From contig QYAI01000133.1 in assembly GCA_003988855.1 (NCBI GenBank), forward strand, positions 1-64,000: a stretch of 64,000 nucleotides of DNA, in the 5' to 3' direction. The position numbers were made by a program, and so were the translations under genes. The stretch comes from Arachnopeziza araneosa (lineage: Eukaryota; Ascomycota; Leotiomycetes; Helotiales; Arachnopezizaceae). Below, one piece after another: positions 46,931 through 59,439 of the stretch (positions within the stretch are counted from its first letter, which is position 1; each line of letters begins with the position of its first letter). The notes beneath the pieces were generated by a model. That model had not been told where the DNA came from. It worked only from the letters and a program-made list of their open reading frames with translations, and did not search any database.

Positions 46931-49128
46931 CTATGGCAAACTCAAGAAATAATCCAACATCAGTGGATAATTCGGGGTTCCCAATCCGGTAACCGGATCC
47001 CAGCCCTTGCTTGTCTGGAAACCCTGGGAGCCGCAGTTGGGATCTGGATTGATGTTAGTATGTGAGGTATGGTGAGGGAGATGAGGGAGAGATTTACTTG
47101 AGCCGTTGACAATGTCGTTCAGGACTGAGGGGTCTGTGGAGGTTGTTAGCGAGAGTTGTGGTGGGAGTTTGGATTGGAGAGGAGGGGAGAGGGAGGAAAG
47201 GAAGAGGAAAGCATACTGTAGTACAGCGCAGGATTGATAAATCCAATCGGGCCTTTCCCAATTGCAGTTCTCTCCTCATTGAGCAAAGTGATAATGGCTC
47301 CAAAAATCGGCGAGGCAAGAGAAGTTCCAAAGAAGGTGCCCAAGGTGAGGTTGTTATACGTCAACAGGTACGCGCCATTGGCGGAGACATCTGGATAACC
47401 CCTCCCGGCACGATTGTACACGCCTCCCTTCTCGCCTATGTTGGTCGCAGCCGCATTGATCTTATAATACGGCAGTTTCTGGAACGGTAGATCCGCTTTG
47501 AGATAACCAGCTACGGCTGCCGCTTGATATGCCGGCGACGGGAAATAATTTGAGAATCCACCACCTGAGGCGAAGAAGTCATAAGGGGGACTGATGGGCC
47601 CGCCGTTGTTGGCGGCCAGGTTGAGGGCCGTGAGATTGACTTGCATGGAGGACTCAGCATCGTAGACGGTTTGGTTGGGATACAATTGCGTTGCTCCTAC
47701 CGCTGTGATATAAGGACATCCAGAGGGGTAATCCGGGTTGTAGACTGTACCATTTTGACCTGTGGCACTCAAACATCCTTCTTCATTGTTGTCTTCGCCT
47801 GGAAAGCTGGCTACACCGTAATCACCGCTAGCGATGAGGATGGAGTGGCCTTGGAGACCGAGTTTGAGGATTTCGTTGCATTGACGCTCGACATAAGGTT
47901 TTGGAAGGTCGACCTCCGCTTCACCGTAGGAGATGGACACCACACGAGTCAATCCGTAGGTTCCGCATTCCAGTTTGCCTTTGTATCCGCCCTCTGCAGG
48001 GTCAGGATAAGAACCGTCAATTCCGGGAGTATCGCCTGTGATGTTGAATGCGGAGTAGCTGCAATAGCTACCATCAACGCTGTCTAGGAAAGTGTTGAGG
48101 AAACCAGTCTCATTGCTCTGGCCAGAAGCTGTTGGCAAGTCGTCAACTTGGTAAACAATTACTGACTGAGGATAGATGAGTGAAACAGCGAGGTCAAGGT
48201 CAATATCGGATTCTCCTCCGTTGCGTGTGTCGTTGGCGGGGACCGGTGCAGTACCACCATCAACTGAGATCACACCAGGTTTCGTGTAAGAAGGGACCCA
48301 TGGGGCAAAGTTCTTGAAGAAGAGTGAAATATCGGCTTGCGAGAAAGCGTCATAGGTTTCGTACAATCCCATAACATTCTCTGGTTGAGCGTAGATAGCT
48401 GGAGGAAGCCGATACAGAGCTTTGATGCAGATAGGAGTGATATTTACGGAACAGCCTTGAAGCTCTGGGGGAAGAGAGAGTGCTCCTGGAGGCGGTCCCC
48501 ATCCTGGGTAGCGTGGTGGTTCAAAGTGTGGTTTATGACTGCTTGCTTTTGGAGCACTCACGACGCCGCGCTTGGAAATGTGCCTCTTCTTGAGAGGTGC
48601 AGATAACTTCACACCTGGTTTGATGTAGTCTACATGTTGAGAAACATGAGTTGGCAGGTAGTACTCATCACACCCAATTCTGGTATCCCCTTTTCTCGTC
48701 ACGTGTTCATAGTACTTGGTACCGAACAAGCTCTCAGCATGCTTAGCAGGCATGTCAATTGCGAGCCAGCCTTTATTCTCGTAATGGAGAATATCGGTTT
48801 CATTGAACAATCCAGACCCAAGCAACCAATTCTTGACAATCTCAATTGTCTCATCGGCGGGCGCAAAAAGCGAATGGACTTCCTCCTTTGACAAGTGCTT
48901 GCCATAGTTCGCCGACGCTGGGTGAGAGACTTCCATGAGTTTCTCGTAGCCAAACTCCAGGTTTCTCTGACGGAGACCGATACGAACCGGAATGATGGCC
49001 TCGCTGTGAACGCGACTCCGCTTGTGCGGAAGAGAAACAGATCTCTTCTCGTGGAGGACATGACTCTTGGACATGGAGAGGGCGTCTCCGAAGAGCGCGA
49101 GGCTCGCGAGAAGGTGATACCAGCGCAT
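46931..49128 (-). CDS. Secreted sedolisin (S53) tripeptidyl-peptidase
   Basis: Three exons (49128-47217, 47133-47098, 47043-46931) encode 686 residues in frame. A signal peptide (MRWYHLLASLALFGDALS) leads into a pro-kumamolisin activation domain (HPASANYGKHLSKEEVHSLF, GWLAIDMPAKHAESLFGTKY). The mature peptidase has the S53 pair in GGESDIDLDLAVSLIYPQ (E306 and D310), the oxyanion Asp436 in IASGDYGVAS, and the catalytic Ser603 in FFGTSLASP. The calcium site lies in the C-terminal exon (KGWDPVTGLGTPN). Such acid proteases remove tripeptides or cut proteins outside the cell at low pH. The tiny 36-nt middle exon is required to reach the calcium-binding tail. Gene appears functional and fits saprotrophic or plant-associated nutrition. 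Confidence 0.94.
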
Positions 49129-49752
49129 TGTGAACAGAGGAGAATGAGCGAGCTGGTGGAAAAGCAGAAGTGAAGCTTACCGTCCGAGTGGGAGGCAATA
49201 TATACTTGCAGTACCTGGGGGTTGGGAAAGATCCATTTTGCCTCTGCATTCATACATGATCAGCGTAAGCTCATCTCCCCTCAGCGTCGCTGCAGCCATC
49301 GGTGACATTGAGACAAGGGACCATCGTATTACTGGTATACTGGTATACACGAACAATGCAGGAACAAGCCTTGTTTCATGCTTTGCGCTTACCGGGAGCG
49401 GGGAAAACAGTGGCAAGCTGCTGACATCTGGTTGAGGCTCCCGCCTAAGTGGCCAAGGAACGTTATCTACGTCTGGGGTATCAAGGAATCCTGCTGGGGA
49501 TGTAGTCTGAATATCCAGCATTTTATCCAAAACGATCCGTGCGAGCGGAGAAAGTAATAATACCGAGTCGCTGAGTCGTAATATAAACAATCTATGTCCA
49601 ATGATTGTGCGCGCATAAAAATACAAGCGGAATGGATGTTCAACTTGGCTTGTCGTTCCGAAAGATTAACACACGTGATCCAGCTCGAACTTGTCTTAAC
49701 CTAGGTAAAAACCCGTCTAAGATTCTATATTGTCAAGGTTATCGCGACATGT
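49129..49752. other. Intergenic region
   Basis: Sedolisin promoter and 3' flank of the zinc-cluster regulator. A CT-rich frame at 49177-49626 (minus) overlaps the sedolisin upstream region and has no domain. No gene supported. Confidence 0.5.
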
Positions 49753-51644
49753 CTATACCAACAATGAGTGCTCCTTCGACTTGGAAAATCCCGTAGCCTT
49801 CGTCACAGCCTCGCTCCAATGAGGAATCGTCGCAACCGCCATAATCAGCGTCCCAAACTCATCCAACTGCGCCAACCAATCATCAAACGTCCCTTCCTTG
49901 TTCCTTTCAAAGTTGACCAGATCACCATACGTCAAACAAGTCCGCGAATGACAATGATTGGCATACTCTCTTTTCCACTGTGCTTTCGATGAGGCTCTCC
50001 AAAGATCTCGGCCACATGGCAGTGCGAGGTGGAGCATCTGGCTTCCGTCGCATTTATATGCGTAGACGGGTGAGGATATGTCGAAGATGATATCGATTAA
50101 GAAAAGAAGGATCATTGTGCTGTAGAATTGAGAAGTTAGCGTTAGTCTATTAGGAATAATGTGTGAAGGATAAAGCGAAATAGGCTTACCGGCGAAGAGA
50201 CTCGGCCTGAATCCAGTCATCCCATGTTGGATGTAGAATTCCGATATCATGGGCATAGTGCATCACGAAACCGCCTACGCGAACACCAAGCCCCTATTTG
50301 ATGGAAAGATTAGCGAAAATGGAGTGATATCAAGAAGGGAATTACACACAATCATTGTATCAATCAGTGGAATATCGAAACTTGTCGCTGCTTCATTGTC
50401 CTCTGAGATCCGAAGCAAAATGTATACCGTGATGGCTTGAAAAGCAGCTATCGCATCACGATTGCTGAAACGGTAACACTGTACTCAAGTCAGAATATTG
50501 AAGCACGAATTTCCAAGTACTGACCTCTGCCATGAGTCTTTCTTGCTCCATTTTGATCGCCCTCCACACGAATATAGTATTATCCTTGGTCTTCACAGAA
50601 TACATCTGTACAATAGCGGCACAGACATCTAAAGGAGCTTGCCCAAAGCTATGCATTCCTGACTTGATCTCAGATTGACCCATACCACCCCTGAAACTTG
50701 GATGAACAAAGGGTGGCGGAGCTCGATTTGACAGCATCATATATGGATATGATCGAAGGGTTGATAACACATAACTTTTATTTAACGAGGAGTGACGACT
50801 CGCGATAATTCGAGGTTTGAATGCTCTCAATGGCCTTGGTATTAGTTGGTCATAATCCAAATCGCTCGGAAACGCAACCTGAACAACGCCCATCGGTACG
50901 ATGAAATCAGATCCAGACAAGGTATTCACGGAAAGCGGGCCAAACTCGGCAGAAGAGAGATTTGAGAATGTAGAATCAGATGACTCGGAAGAAAATTGCC
51001 AGAAATCGGGATATTCGAGATTATTAGATAGAACCACATCTCCTGCGTCAGTAGAGGTGTCGGTTGAAGTAGTGGCTAGTGGCCCCACGTTCCACCTCGA
51101 GGTGTTAACTGAGTCCGTAGCTTGGAGGTCTATTGCATAGTCTAAATTCTGAGCCGCTAGTGGGTAAACCTTTCGCGTTGAGACTAGCTCCATTGATGAT
51201 TGCAGAATATCTTCGGCTGCGGCTACGGCTTCTACGCTATTCGAAGGGTCGGGGTCCTCATTCGTTGCAAGTTGTTCATGGATATCAACCCTCTGTGATT
51301 GGCTCTCGACTCCGCGCTGGCTGCCTCTGATTGGCAAGACAGGTAGTGAGTAAACACATGCAGCATTCTTCGCTAAACATCGTGAACATTCGGGGTAAAT
51401 CATGTCACAGCGTGTTTTGGCCTTGGTACAAGCCGTACAGGCCTTCTTTCGAGACGTGGTACGGCTCTTTGCTTTCCGACAGTATGAGGCATGGCGAAGC
51501 TGTGATTTCCCTAGAATTAATGAGAATGTGTGCTTCAAGGAGACGTGCAACGTTGTTCTACGGCTCACGATTTTCAAAGGTCTTGGCGCAAGTGTTACAT
51601 CTCAAGGGTGTGATCGGTTGTGTTGATTGGGCTAAGGTTGCCAT
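49753..51644 (-). CDS. Transcription factor with C2HC finger and Zn2Cys6 cluster
   Basis: Five exons (51644-51569, 51510-50525, 50478-50350, 50293-50190, 50119-49753) encode 553 residues in frame. Residues 16-36 form a C2HC finger (RCNTCAKTFEN, spliced to SQLRHASYC), followed by a basic stretch. The Zn2Cys6 cluster is at 50-77 with spacing C-2-C-6-C-6-C-2-C-6-C (CTACTKAKTRCDMIYPECSRC). The remainder resembles the regulatory part of this fungal dual-finger family: the LRSYPYMML region, FQAITVYILLRISED, and HPTWDDWIQAESLRR across the last splice. It is a nuclear DNA-binding regulator; targets are unknown. It is divergent from an MDR oxidoreductase with 461 bp between the starts, so a shared promoter is possible. 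The first exon of 76 nt was found from the finger continuity. Confidence 0.87.
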
Positions 51645-52105
51645 ATTTAGAGCTCTGGATTGGCGAGCTGATAACGATCCTCAGTCCGGAGAAATTTGGT
51701 CGTTGCATATGTATTTGGGAGGCTTAGGGTGACAGTACCACGGAGTTCCGTTGACATTACCAATCACATTCGCTTAATATAGCCAATCAAACCCAGACGG
51801 TCTGACATTACCCCGAAGCACATTTTGTCAGCATCGAACCCCCGAGGTGAGCTAGGGGATCCATAATTGAGGCTTTGAAAGCGACCCATTTGAGACCTTC
51901 TGTAAATGAAGCCATATGCTTAAGCCCTCCTGCAAGGTACCACGGAAATCCGTTGGGGATTGTTAAGCTATGTACTATGATATGAGAGCAGAGAGTCAAG
52001 GCATCAGTATAAATATGTATCAATCACTTCTCACAGAATCACCCATCAGAGATTCGCTCAAATAAAAATTAACTAAATCCACTTCATAACCTCAATCTCA
52101 TCAAT
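51645..52105. promoter_or_regulatory. Divergent promoter between regulator and MDR oxidoreductase
   Basis: The two start codons face away from each other across 461 bp. It contains AT-rich stretches, and TATA-like tataaatatg occurs near 52009, about 100 bp before the oxidoreductase ATG. No operator motif could be assigned. Co-regulation is plausible but unproven. Confidence 0.45.
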
Positions 52106-53311
52106 ATGACACCAATCACAGATAATCAGGCGGCATGGATCCCGTACGAGAAAGCCCCAGTTGCGGAAGTTGGTCCAGGGCTTGTTCCTGATCCTGAAGA
52201 AAATGAGGTTGTGATCAAGGTAGCATATGCTGCTGTCAATCCGACCGATTGGAAGGTAATCTCAAATAGCAATTATAAACGATACTTTATCAACTCACCT
52301 ATTTCCAGATGCAAGACACTCCCTATATCAAGTTGACCTACCCTACCATCTTTGGGACTGATGTCGCTGGGACCGTGGCTCAACTTGGCCCCGGAGTAAC
52401 CCGATTCAAAATCGGTCAGCGAGTCATTGGACATTGTGACAGTCTTCTTACCCAGAAACCTGGCCGAGCAGGATTTCAGCGCTACACCACTTGCCGCGAG
52501 ATCTTGGTGACTGAAGTTCCTGATTCGCTTCCTCTAGCTAACGCTGCTGTCCTACCTCTTGCTATTGATACTGCATCGACCGGATTATTCAGACATCTTA
52601 AGCTTCCATACCCGTCTCTGGATCCCAAGCCAATTGGGAAAACTGTGTTGATCTGGGGCGGTAGTTCTTCCGTTGGATCAATCGCAATTCAGTAAATATC
52701 CCCCTCTTTATCGCGCCTCGAGATTTCAAATATGAATTTTGATACTAACCATTGCGTCTTTGCAGGTTGGCAGTTGCTGCCGGTGCGACCGTAGCCACGA
52801 CGACCAGCGCCCACAACGAAGTTTATGCGAAGAGTCTTGGTGCTACTCATTGGTTCGACTACAACAGTCCCAATGTCGTCTCTGAGATCTTGAAAGTTCT
52901 CAAGCCAGGCGACCTCGTCTTTGACACCATCGGTGAAGCCAGCACCCAAAAAAACGGCGCAGAGATCGTGAGCAAGCTTGGTGGAAAGCTCCTCCCTACC
53001 GTTCTCTGGCCCGTACCTACTGGATTCGACGATGTCGAAGTTGTAACTGGTAAGTTACTAATCTATTCTTCAAATGTAATACCGCTAAGTTAAGTATAGT
53101 CATGGGCCTCGATCCCGGCTTTGGAGAGCTCGAAATTGGAGATGCTCTTTGGCGCAAGTTTATCCCGCAAGCTTTGGCCGCGGGTAAATTTCAAGCTAAG
53201 CCTGATCCATTTGTTCTTGAAGGACTGGAGAAGGTTCAAGAAGGGGTGAATATCCTCAGAAAGGGTGTCTCTGCTAAGAAGATTGTTATTGAGATTGCGA
53301 AGACTGCTTAA
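52106..53311 (+). CDS. MDR-superfamily oxidoreductase (enoyl reductase-like)
   Basis: Four exons (52106-52255, 52309-52691, 52766-53049, 53100-53311) encode 342 residues in frame. The N-terminal GroES-like domain has the features VVIKVAYAAVNPTDWK, TIFGTDVAGTVAQLGPGVTRFKIGQRV, and the cofactor-binding fold has LIWGGSSSVGSIAIQLA with the glycine-rich loop. The C-terminus ends FVLEGLEKVQEGVNILRKG, typical of zinc-independent MDR reductases such as quinone oxidoreductases and trans-enoyl reductases. The structural-zinc cysteines of alcohol dehydrogenases are absent. It probably uses NADPH to reduce an activated double bond. No polyketide synthase lies nearby, so it is not part of an obvious metabolite cluster. 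All splice sites GT-AG. Confidence 0.9.
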
Positions 53312-54489
53312 GCAAGAAATTCTAATTCTTTTCGGTATCTTCAAAGATTTAGAGTGATGCTTGAAATTCAATAGGAATTTGCACAGGTATTCTGTCTAGA
53401 TCCTCGCTTAATTTTTCGAACACTACCTGAAGTTTACACATTACTCCCTTTCTATACCTTCACTTCTTCTGCAAAATAATGAGTTTATACACTTCAGCTA
53501 TTCGTTCATAATAACTAGGTAACGGCGAGTATTCAGGTTGCGTCTACCATGGATTTAGACATAAGAACGAAAACGAGCGATTAAGACAGAGAAGAAGTTC
53601 GATCGTAAGTGAGTCCAACGTATGCACCTTGGAGTCCTGATCCGACCTCGTTATTTATTTTGAAAAATTGGTAGATTTTCACTGCTAATATTTTTCAGAG
53701 TCAAATCAGGGTTTAATCCTGGTCTAACATAGTATATCTTCGCCCAAAACTATACGGTATTGCGTTATAAAGACTATGTTTCTGGATTCATGCCTCGATT
53801 CGAGTTCTATCAAGGCCAGAATTGGTATCATGTGATCTGCAAAAGACCGCCTTCGCTTAATTCCCTAAATTGGAAGAGGCGGTTAAGATCAAAGTGAGGC
53901 TGATGCGGTGTGCGACACGCTTAAAATCCTTCTCGGCCCCAAACAAAGATGCCTCCACAAACCTTCTACACATTGATCAATGTGCTCCACGAGTCCCTCT
54001 GTAGTGGATTGAACGCCGAAACACCCCACAAAAACAGCATAGGTATCATCTCTAATTACAATGGTTGCCATTAATCTCGGGAATACCTTCAACGATAGTT
54101 AGCCACAGATGTGCTGCAATTGTGAGCTTTATAGCCTTGCCAAATTATTTGAGATTTTTAAGATTAACTTTCTTGAGCTTGTTAATGGAAGGCAGGTTGG
54201 TCTCTCTCTTTATCTTCATTAGGGAGGAGCTTTAACTAAATCTTACTTTGCAGCATGACAGCCTTCCGTGAGAAGTGAAGTGGGTTCGACCGTTAACACC
54301 GCCATTCCCTCTTCTCGAAACCCAATCTAGTATCCATCTTTGGCACTCGTACGACCTTATGCCTTAATGGCATAGCCCTATCTAGCCATCGTAACCTCGT
54401 CAAGACTGTCTTCACGTGACCATCACACCTACCTTTGATACGTGATGCGGTACTCAAACCGACGATAAACTAGAGCGCCTCTATTCAAA
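53312..54489. other. Intergenic region
   Basis: 3' flank of the MDR gene and promoter of the next gene. A short minus frame at 53889-54092 has no features. No gene supported. Confidence 0.5.
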
Positions 54490-56906
54490 ATGTCTGCTAT
54501 TATTCCGGTTATTGGTACCTGTTCTCTTTCCTCAATGACTGAATTCAAGCGCTGATGGTTGTCCCTAGATATGAATGATGCTTGGACGCTCTCCGCGTAC
54601 TCACAAATGGTTTTCTTCCTGAATGATTACTCAAGACTGTACCTCCCGTATGAGAATCCGTCGCATACTCAGCAACAAATCCTCCAGCACCTGGCGCATC
54701 AGCTATTCGGGCTTGAGTACGAATACAATTTATTGGCACATCAAGCACTTGTTTCACGACCGCTTGATTGGTCTCAGGCCCTAATAGGAGGTTCAGCCGG
54801 CCGAGAACCTACCGCAGATGGCGATGATAACTGGCTAGATCTAGCACTCCCCAGCCCCTCGGTCTCAATGCCATCACACCCTTCAGTCGCTGTATACGAA
54901 CCTGTCAACATCACTCAGGATTTTCAGAACAGGGACTGGCTTCATGCTGCAACCTCCACAATCTCGGTATCAGCATCCCAATCAGACGGCTTGATTCCCT
55001 ATTCCGAGTCCACCAAGTCACTTGCACAAAGAGAGGGTGCAAACTCTGACGGTCAAGGTCATTTATCGGCTAGATCGCTGGCTCAAGCTGATATCCCCAT
55101 ACCAAATGCATTCACCCACAAATCAGAATTTGATACCGCCTATACCAGTATCGCAGATAGATCCGATGACATCAAATCTTTGTCGAAATTCCCTTCAACC
55201 TCATCCACAACGCAGGATAGAAGAGCAAAGAGAGTCAGTTCAGTCAATAGTACTAACAGTTACCAAAGTCAGGTACGGGTTGGAAAAGTATTGAGCAAAA
55301 CATCTTCCGCATTCAGTGGAACCAGCTCAATGTATTCTTGTTTTAACTCTAAATCGGCTTCAAGGTCAGCTCAATCGGTGACAACAGATGCTTCCACTAT
55401 ATCGCGGCGCAGTCGTCGACCCTTGGATAAGCTAGCCAAGGCCGCGATGAAGGCCGTCCGCTCTGTTGGGGCTTGTTGGAGATGCAAGCTATTAAGAAAA
55501 TCAGTAAGCCGCAAGCAAACAAAAAGAGCACAGATTGATTATTTATAGTGCAGCGAAGAGAATCCATGTGGCACTTGTCCGACAGGCCCCCGTACTCATA
55601 AATCGGAGTGGCAGGCACTGGGCTGTCAGCGAGGAGCTTTGGAGGATAAGATCATTCCGCTGATCTTCTGCCCAATTATGTTGAGCTCTCAAACAGGCAA
55701 ATATACTCCGTCAGGGATACAAGACATCGAGCCGTCAGCCGCTGCCAAAATCAACAGTTACACCGGGTTGCGCCAGAGAAGCAGGGCCGCAGAAACCCAT
55801 CGGGGAGAAAATGTAGTTATTGGGCCCCTTGACAACTTTTTAGTAACAGTAGATGAAATATTGAGCAGTACGGATGGTTGTTCTACCCCATTCGCTGTCA
55901 AGATTGGAAAGCAGTTTGATTCGGAATTAAGGTCACTCGAGCAGTGCATCCAGACGATTTCCTGGGAATTGACGCATTCGTCTTCCACCCCCGACATTTT
56001 AGGGGGGTTCACGATGGAATCCTTCACGGCACTCTTGAGATGCGCAGCTCTGCATCAAGTGAGAACAGAAAGTGTACGTATAGTTTGTCTTTATTTCATT
56101 ATACTCAATGAGATGAGGTTAAAGAAAACATTGGAACGAAGCGCCGAAATCGAAAACTGTTTCTTAAACAAAAAGACATTATTTTGCAAGCCCAAGATAT
56201 AAACTGTGCTTGAAATGATTTAGTGTCATGAGTAATAGTCGGGTATAGCTGCTTTTACTATTGCATGCTGACAAAACTGTGTTATTTTCAGGATCACCTC
56301 GTTGACGAGTCTCTCGGAAATCTCAGAGACTCACTTGAAGTTTTGTATCTCAAGACAGGCGGGCACCTCGAAGAATTTACGCACATGTGTTGTTCGACCA
56401 CTGCTTGTCATATAGAGTGTATCAGCAGACTTAACGCGGGCATTTCAAGGTATATTAATGCTCTATCCCATGTCTTTTTTCAAAAAGAAAGGATGCGAAT
56501 GGTAAAAAGTTGGTGGCTCTCTGTTTTCTACAGCTTATGCATTCAAAACTTTGTCAGACAGGCACTGCTGCAAATACATGCCGACGACAGCAGAATCCAA
56601 GACTCGAAGGTCGGAGCACGGCAATATCACCATTTGGCACTTCGAGTATTCTTGGCTTACTCGCGCAAGTACGATCCCTTGATCGACAGATCGCAAAACG
56701 ACTTTGAGGCTACAATGACGCAGGAAGATATGGTGTTGAAGAACGAAATCATGCTCGCTCGGCTAGCTGTCAAGCAGGACTCTTGGTCATCTGTCGGGAT
56801 CAAAGACTCCAAAAGCTATCTGAATGAGTTGTTTGAAGATTATGGTGAAGAGCTTCTCTCAAAGGACGATTGGATCAAGTCCTTTTCTATACAAAGTGAG
56901 GTTTGA
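54490..56906 (+). CDS. Putative zinc-cluster protein with internal Cys cluster
   Basis: Four exons (54490-54514, 54569-55503, 55549-56073, 56292-56906) encode 699 residues in frame; the first exon has only eight codons. The N-terminus (MNDAWTLSAYSQMVFFLNDY, QILQHLAHQLFGLEYEYNLL) is helical and is followed by a Ser-rich, probably disordered stretch. A cysteine cluster lies near residues 305-345, spliced together across the second intron: CWRCKLLRKS joined to CSEENPCGTCP, then GCQRG. Spacing resembles a fungal Zn2Cys6 cluster (C-x2-C, C, C-x2-C, C). The C-terminal half is alpha-helical (HLVDESLGNLRDSLEVLYLK, RQALLQIHADDSR) and of unknown fold. Similar fungal proteins are annotated as possible transcription factors; DNA binding is inferred. 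The position of the cluster in the middle of the protein is atypical. Confidence 0.78.
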
Positions 56907-57972
56907 TGCGTTAGCGGATGCCTGCGCCAAAAAATATCAGCTCGTTGAAAGCGAGCAAGCATCCGAATAGGCCTGAGAAAGCAACTATTAGTTTCGATCT
57001 TACAAAGGCTAAGGTAAGCCATTAGCCATTGAAATAGCGATCAGAGTAGTTTTGAAGAAACATGACTGACGTGGATGCGGGTCCTTCTCACAAATAATGC
57101 CCGTTTTATTTCTGGAGCTGAGTAACTTATGATGCTCATATGGCATGCTACCTAAAGACTCTAGCCTTATAAAATAATCACTATTGTGAAATTACAAAAG
57201 ATATTATGCGTAAAACTTTTTTGAGCGACTTACATTGAACAAGTATTCCAGTCAAACTAGCGATCGATATTCTGCTACTCATGTTGGCATTGGCTGAATA
57301 GGAAGGATCAAGAGTGTACCGAATAGCTGGGCCAACTACTCTTGACTCATATTTACTGTTTGTAAAGTACCTCGCTCAGAATCCTGCTGATAAGTTCGGC
57401 ACGTCCGGCCTCGGGCAGGAAGTGTGGTTTTTAGTGGATAAACTATATTACATCTGCAATCCTTATTTGGAAAATGTCGATAGCTTGTAGCTGCGTTGCG
57501 CCAGTATATCATTCTCGCTGATGGCCTGGATTTTAGAGCTGTGCGAGCTCATCCCAACGATGTTGCTCATCATCTAAGGAGATACCAATTACCCAGTCGA
57601 AAATACTAAGACTGCAAAGCAAACAATCAAGAGTCTCGAGTGTCGCTCTTCATTATCTTCTGGACTCAACCTTCCCCGGTGCTCTCGATCGACCAGTCAT
57701 ATTTACGCTTATTTTGTCCATTTTGGTTTACAAGTTCACTTGGTCCACAATTATGTATACAATTACCTTATCTATGTGGAAATTTGGATTTTTATTGTGA
57801 TTAAAAACTGGGAACATCACACACAATTTTCTTAGCACGGTACGTAATTATTGAGTGGCTATTTCTTCTTTCGTGATGCTAGATAGGACTAATTGATAAC
57901 GAGACTCGATGACTCTGAACAATTGAAGCAGCTTTCTCCCAGATAGGCAATAATTATTGACCTCAATAGTGT
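56907..57972. other. Intergenic region
   Basis: AT-rich sequence between the zinc-cluster protein gene and the actin pseudogene. No open frame of note and no repeat recognised. Confidence 0.5.
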
Positions 57973-59157
57973 TTAGGTGCACTTCTTATGCACAATAGAA
58001 GGCCCGTCCTCAGCATACTCTGTGAATAACCGGACCGTTAGCTAGTTCGAATTCGGGGAAATATGAATTTGAAGCTTGGTTACCTTGCATCGTTATCCAA
58101 GAATTTGAGAATGATGTAAGTGACGCGAGAGTTGAGCCTCCAATCCACGTTGAAAGGTTTCGTTATGAAGGATCAATAATCTTCACTTCTTTACCGGCTA
58201 CAGCAGATATTTCTTTTCGCATCGATCGGCAAAGCCTGGAAACGTTGTGTTCCCTCCAGACTGCCTCGGTCAGCTTTGCTATTTTTCTTTATGGGGTACT
58301 CACCAGAACGATATTTTCAAAAATTTCAGGTCTTACACCCTCGTCACAATTCATAATAGACTGAAAAGTAACCTGGTGGATTCCATCACCCTCAATACCA
58401 TGGAGCTTGGGGTCGAACAGCCCTTCGGGAGCACGGAACTTCTCATCTCCAATAGTTAGAACTTGTCTGTCGGGTAATGTGTTGGATGTCTCCGAGCTAG
58501 AGGAGTGGCTAGTAGTGTTAAATTCTTGCTGGAAGTCAAGAGCGACATAACCAAGCTTTTCTTTGACATCACGAACAGTTTAACTCTTGTCGGTAGTAGG
58601 GAGAGGGCATCCGCGTGTTTCCAAGAGCTTCATAAGAGAGTCGGTTACGGCTTGACCAGCTTGTTTGATTTGACCGATACCTTGGGACGAAACGTAGCCT
58701 TCATTGATAGGTACGATATCAGTAACACCATCACCAGAATCCACAACTATACCAGTAGTGCGGCCGGAGGCGTACAATGAGAGAACAGCCTGGATAGAAA
58801 CATAGAACGCTGGCACACGAAAATTTTCAAACATAACTTCGACCATCCGTTCGCGATTACTTTTAGAGACACGAACAGGTTGGGTAAGCATGACTGGACG
58901 CTCCTCCGGTTCAACATGGAGCTCTTGGTCGAACGTGTAACGATGGACTGCCACAATATCACCCCAGTCACAAACCACGCGATCCTTGATAGGATAGCTA
59001 AGCGTGAGAATGGCGCGGTTCGAGTATGCTTCATTGCCCACGTAATCGCGATCAGCGTCCACCCTTTCTATCGCCCTATTCTTAATTTAACATACAAGAA
59101 TAAAATATATTAGCAGGGCACATTACCTCTTATACTCAGGATGGCCGACAATAGTTG
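57973..59157 (-). pseudogene. Divergent actin paralogue, pseudogene
   Basis: Read on the minus strand, the segments follow actin in order: TIVGHPEYKR, DRDYVGNEAYSNRAIL, NRERMVEVMFENFRVPAFYV, the core SIQAVLSLYASGRTTGIV and DSGDGVTDIVPI, VRDVKEKLGYVALDFQQEF, SGGNTTFPGFADR, STWIGGSTLASLTSF, and the C-terminal EYAEDGPSIVHKKCT. Introns at about 59071-59117, 58270-58312, and before EYAED keep GT-AG borders. Two in-frame TAA codons are seen (58580-58582 and 58163-58165), and one base is missing near 58220 after FADR. The first exon with the DNGSG nucleotide-binding loop is not found in usable form. Sequence is far from the conserved actin expected for a fungus, so this is a decayed member of a fast-evolving paralogue rather than a copy of the housekeeping gene. 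Confidence 0.88.
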
Positions 59158-59439
59158 CTGTTAGCAAGTTATTTTCCTACTCCATTTTACTAAATTAGAG
59201 TTCTTTTATTCTTTATCCTATAGCAAAAGTATATAATCTGCAAGTCGACCTTTTAAGTAATAGAATCTTGGTGCGCGCTGTATTTAGCTTTGGTCTTTCT
59301 CTCAACATGAAGCATCTTAGAGACAGCAACTACATTAGCGCCAGATCCGGATCAATGGCTTCCGTACGAAGGCGTCAAAAACCAGAAAATCACAGGGCTA
59401 ACTGGACAGCGAGAGAAGTGGGGGGAGGGCATTCACTTA

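Noticed and set aside
47641..48087. 148-codon plus-strand frame opposite the sedolisin gene
   Set aside because: Shadow of the conserved protease exon.
46931..53311. Secondary-metabolite gene cluster (regulator, MDR reductase, transporter)
   Set aside because: No backbone enzyme (PKS, NRPS, terpene cyclase) or P450 lies within the window.
57973..59157. Functional housekeeping actin gene
   Set aside because: Two in-frame stop codons, a base loss and strong divergence from the nearly invariant fungal actin rule this out for the sequence as given.
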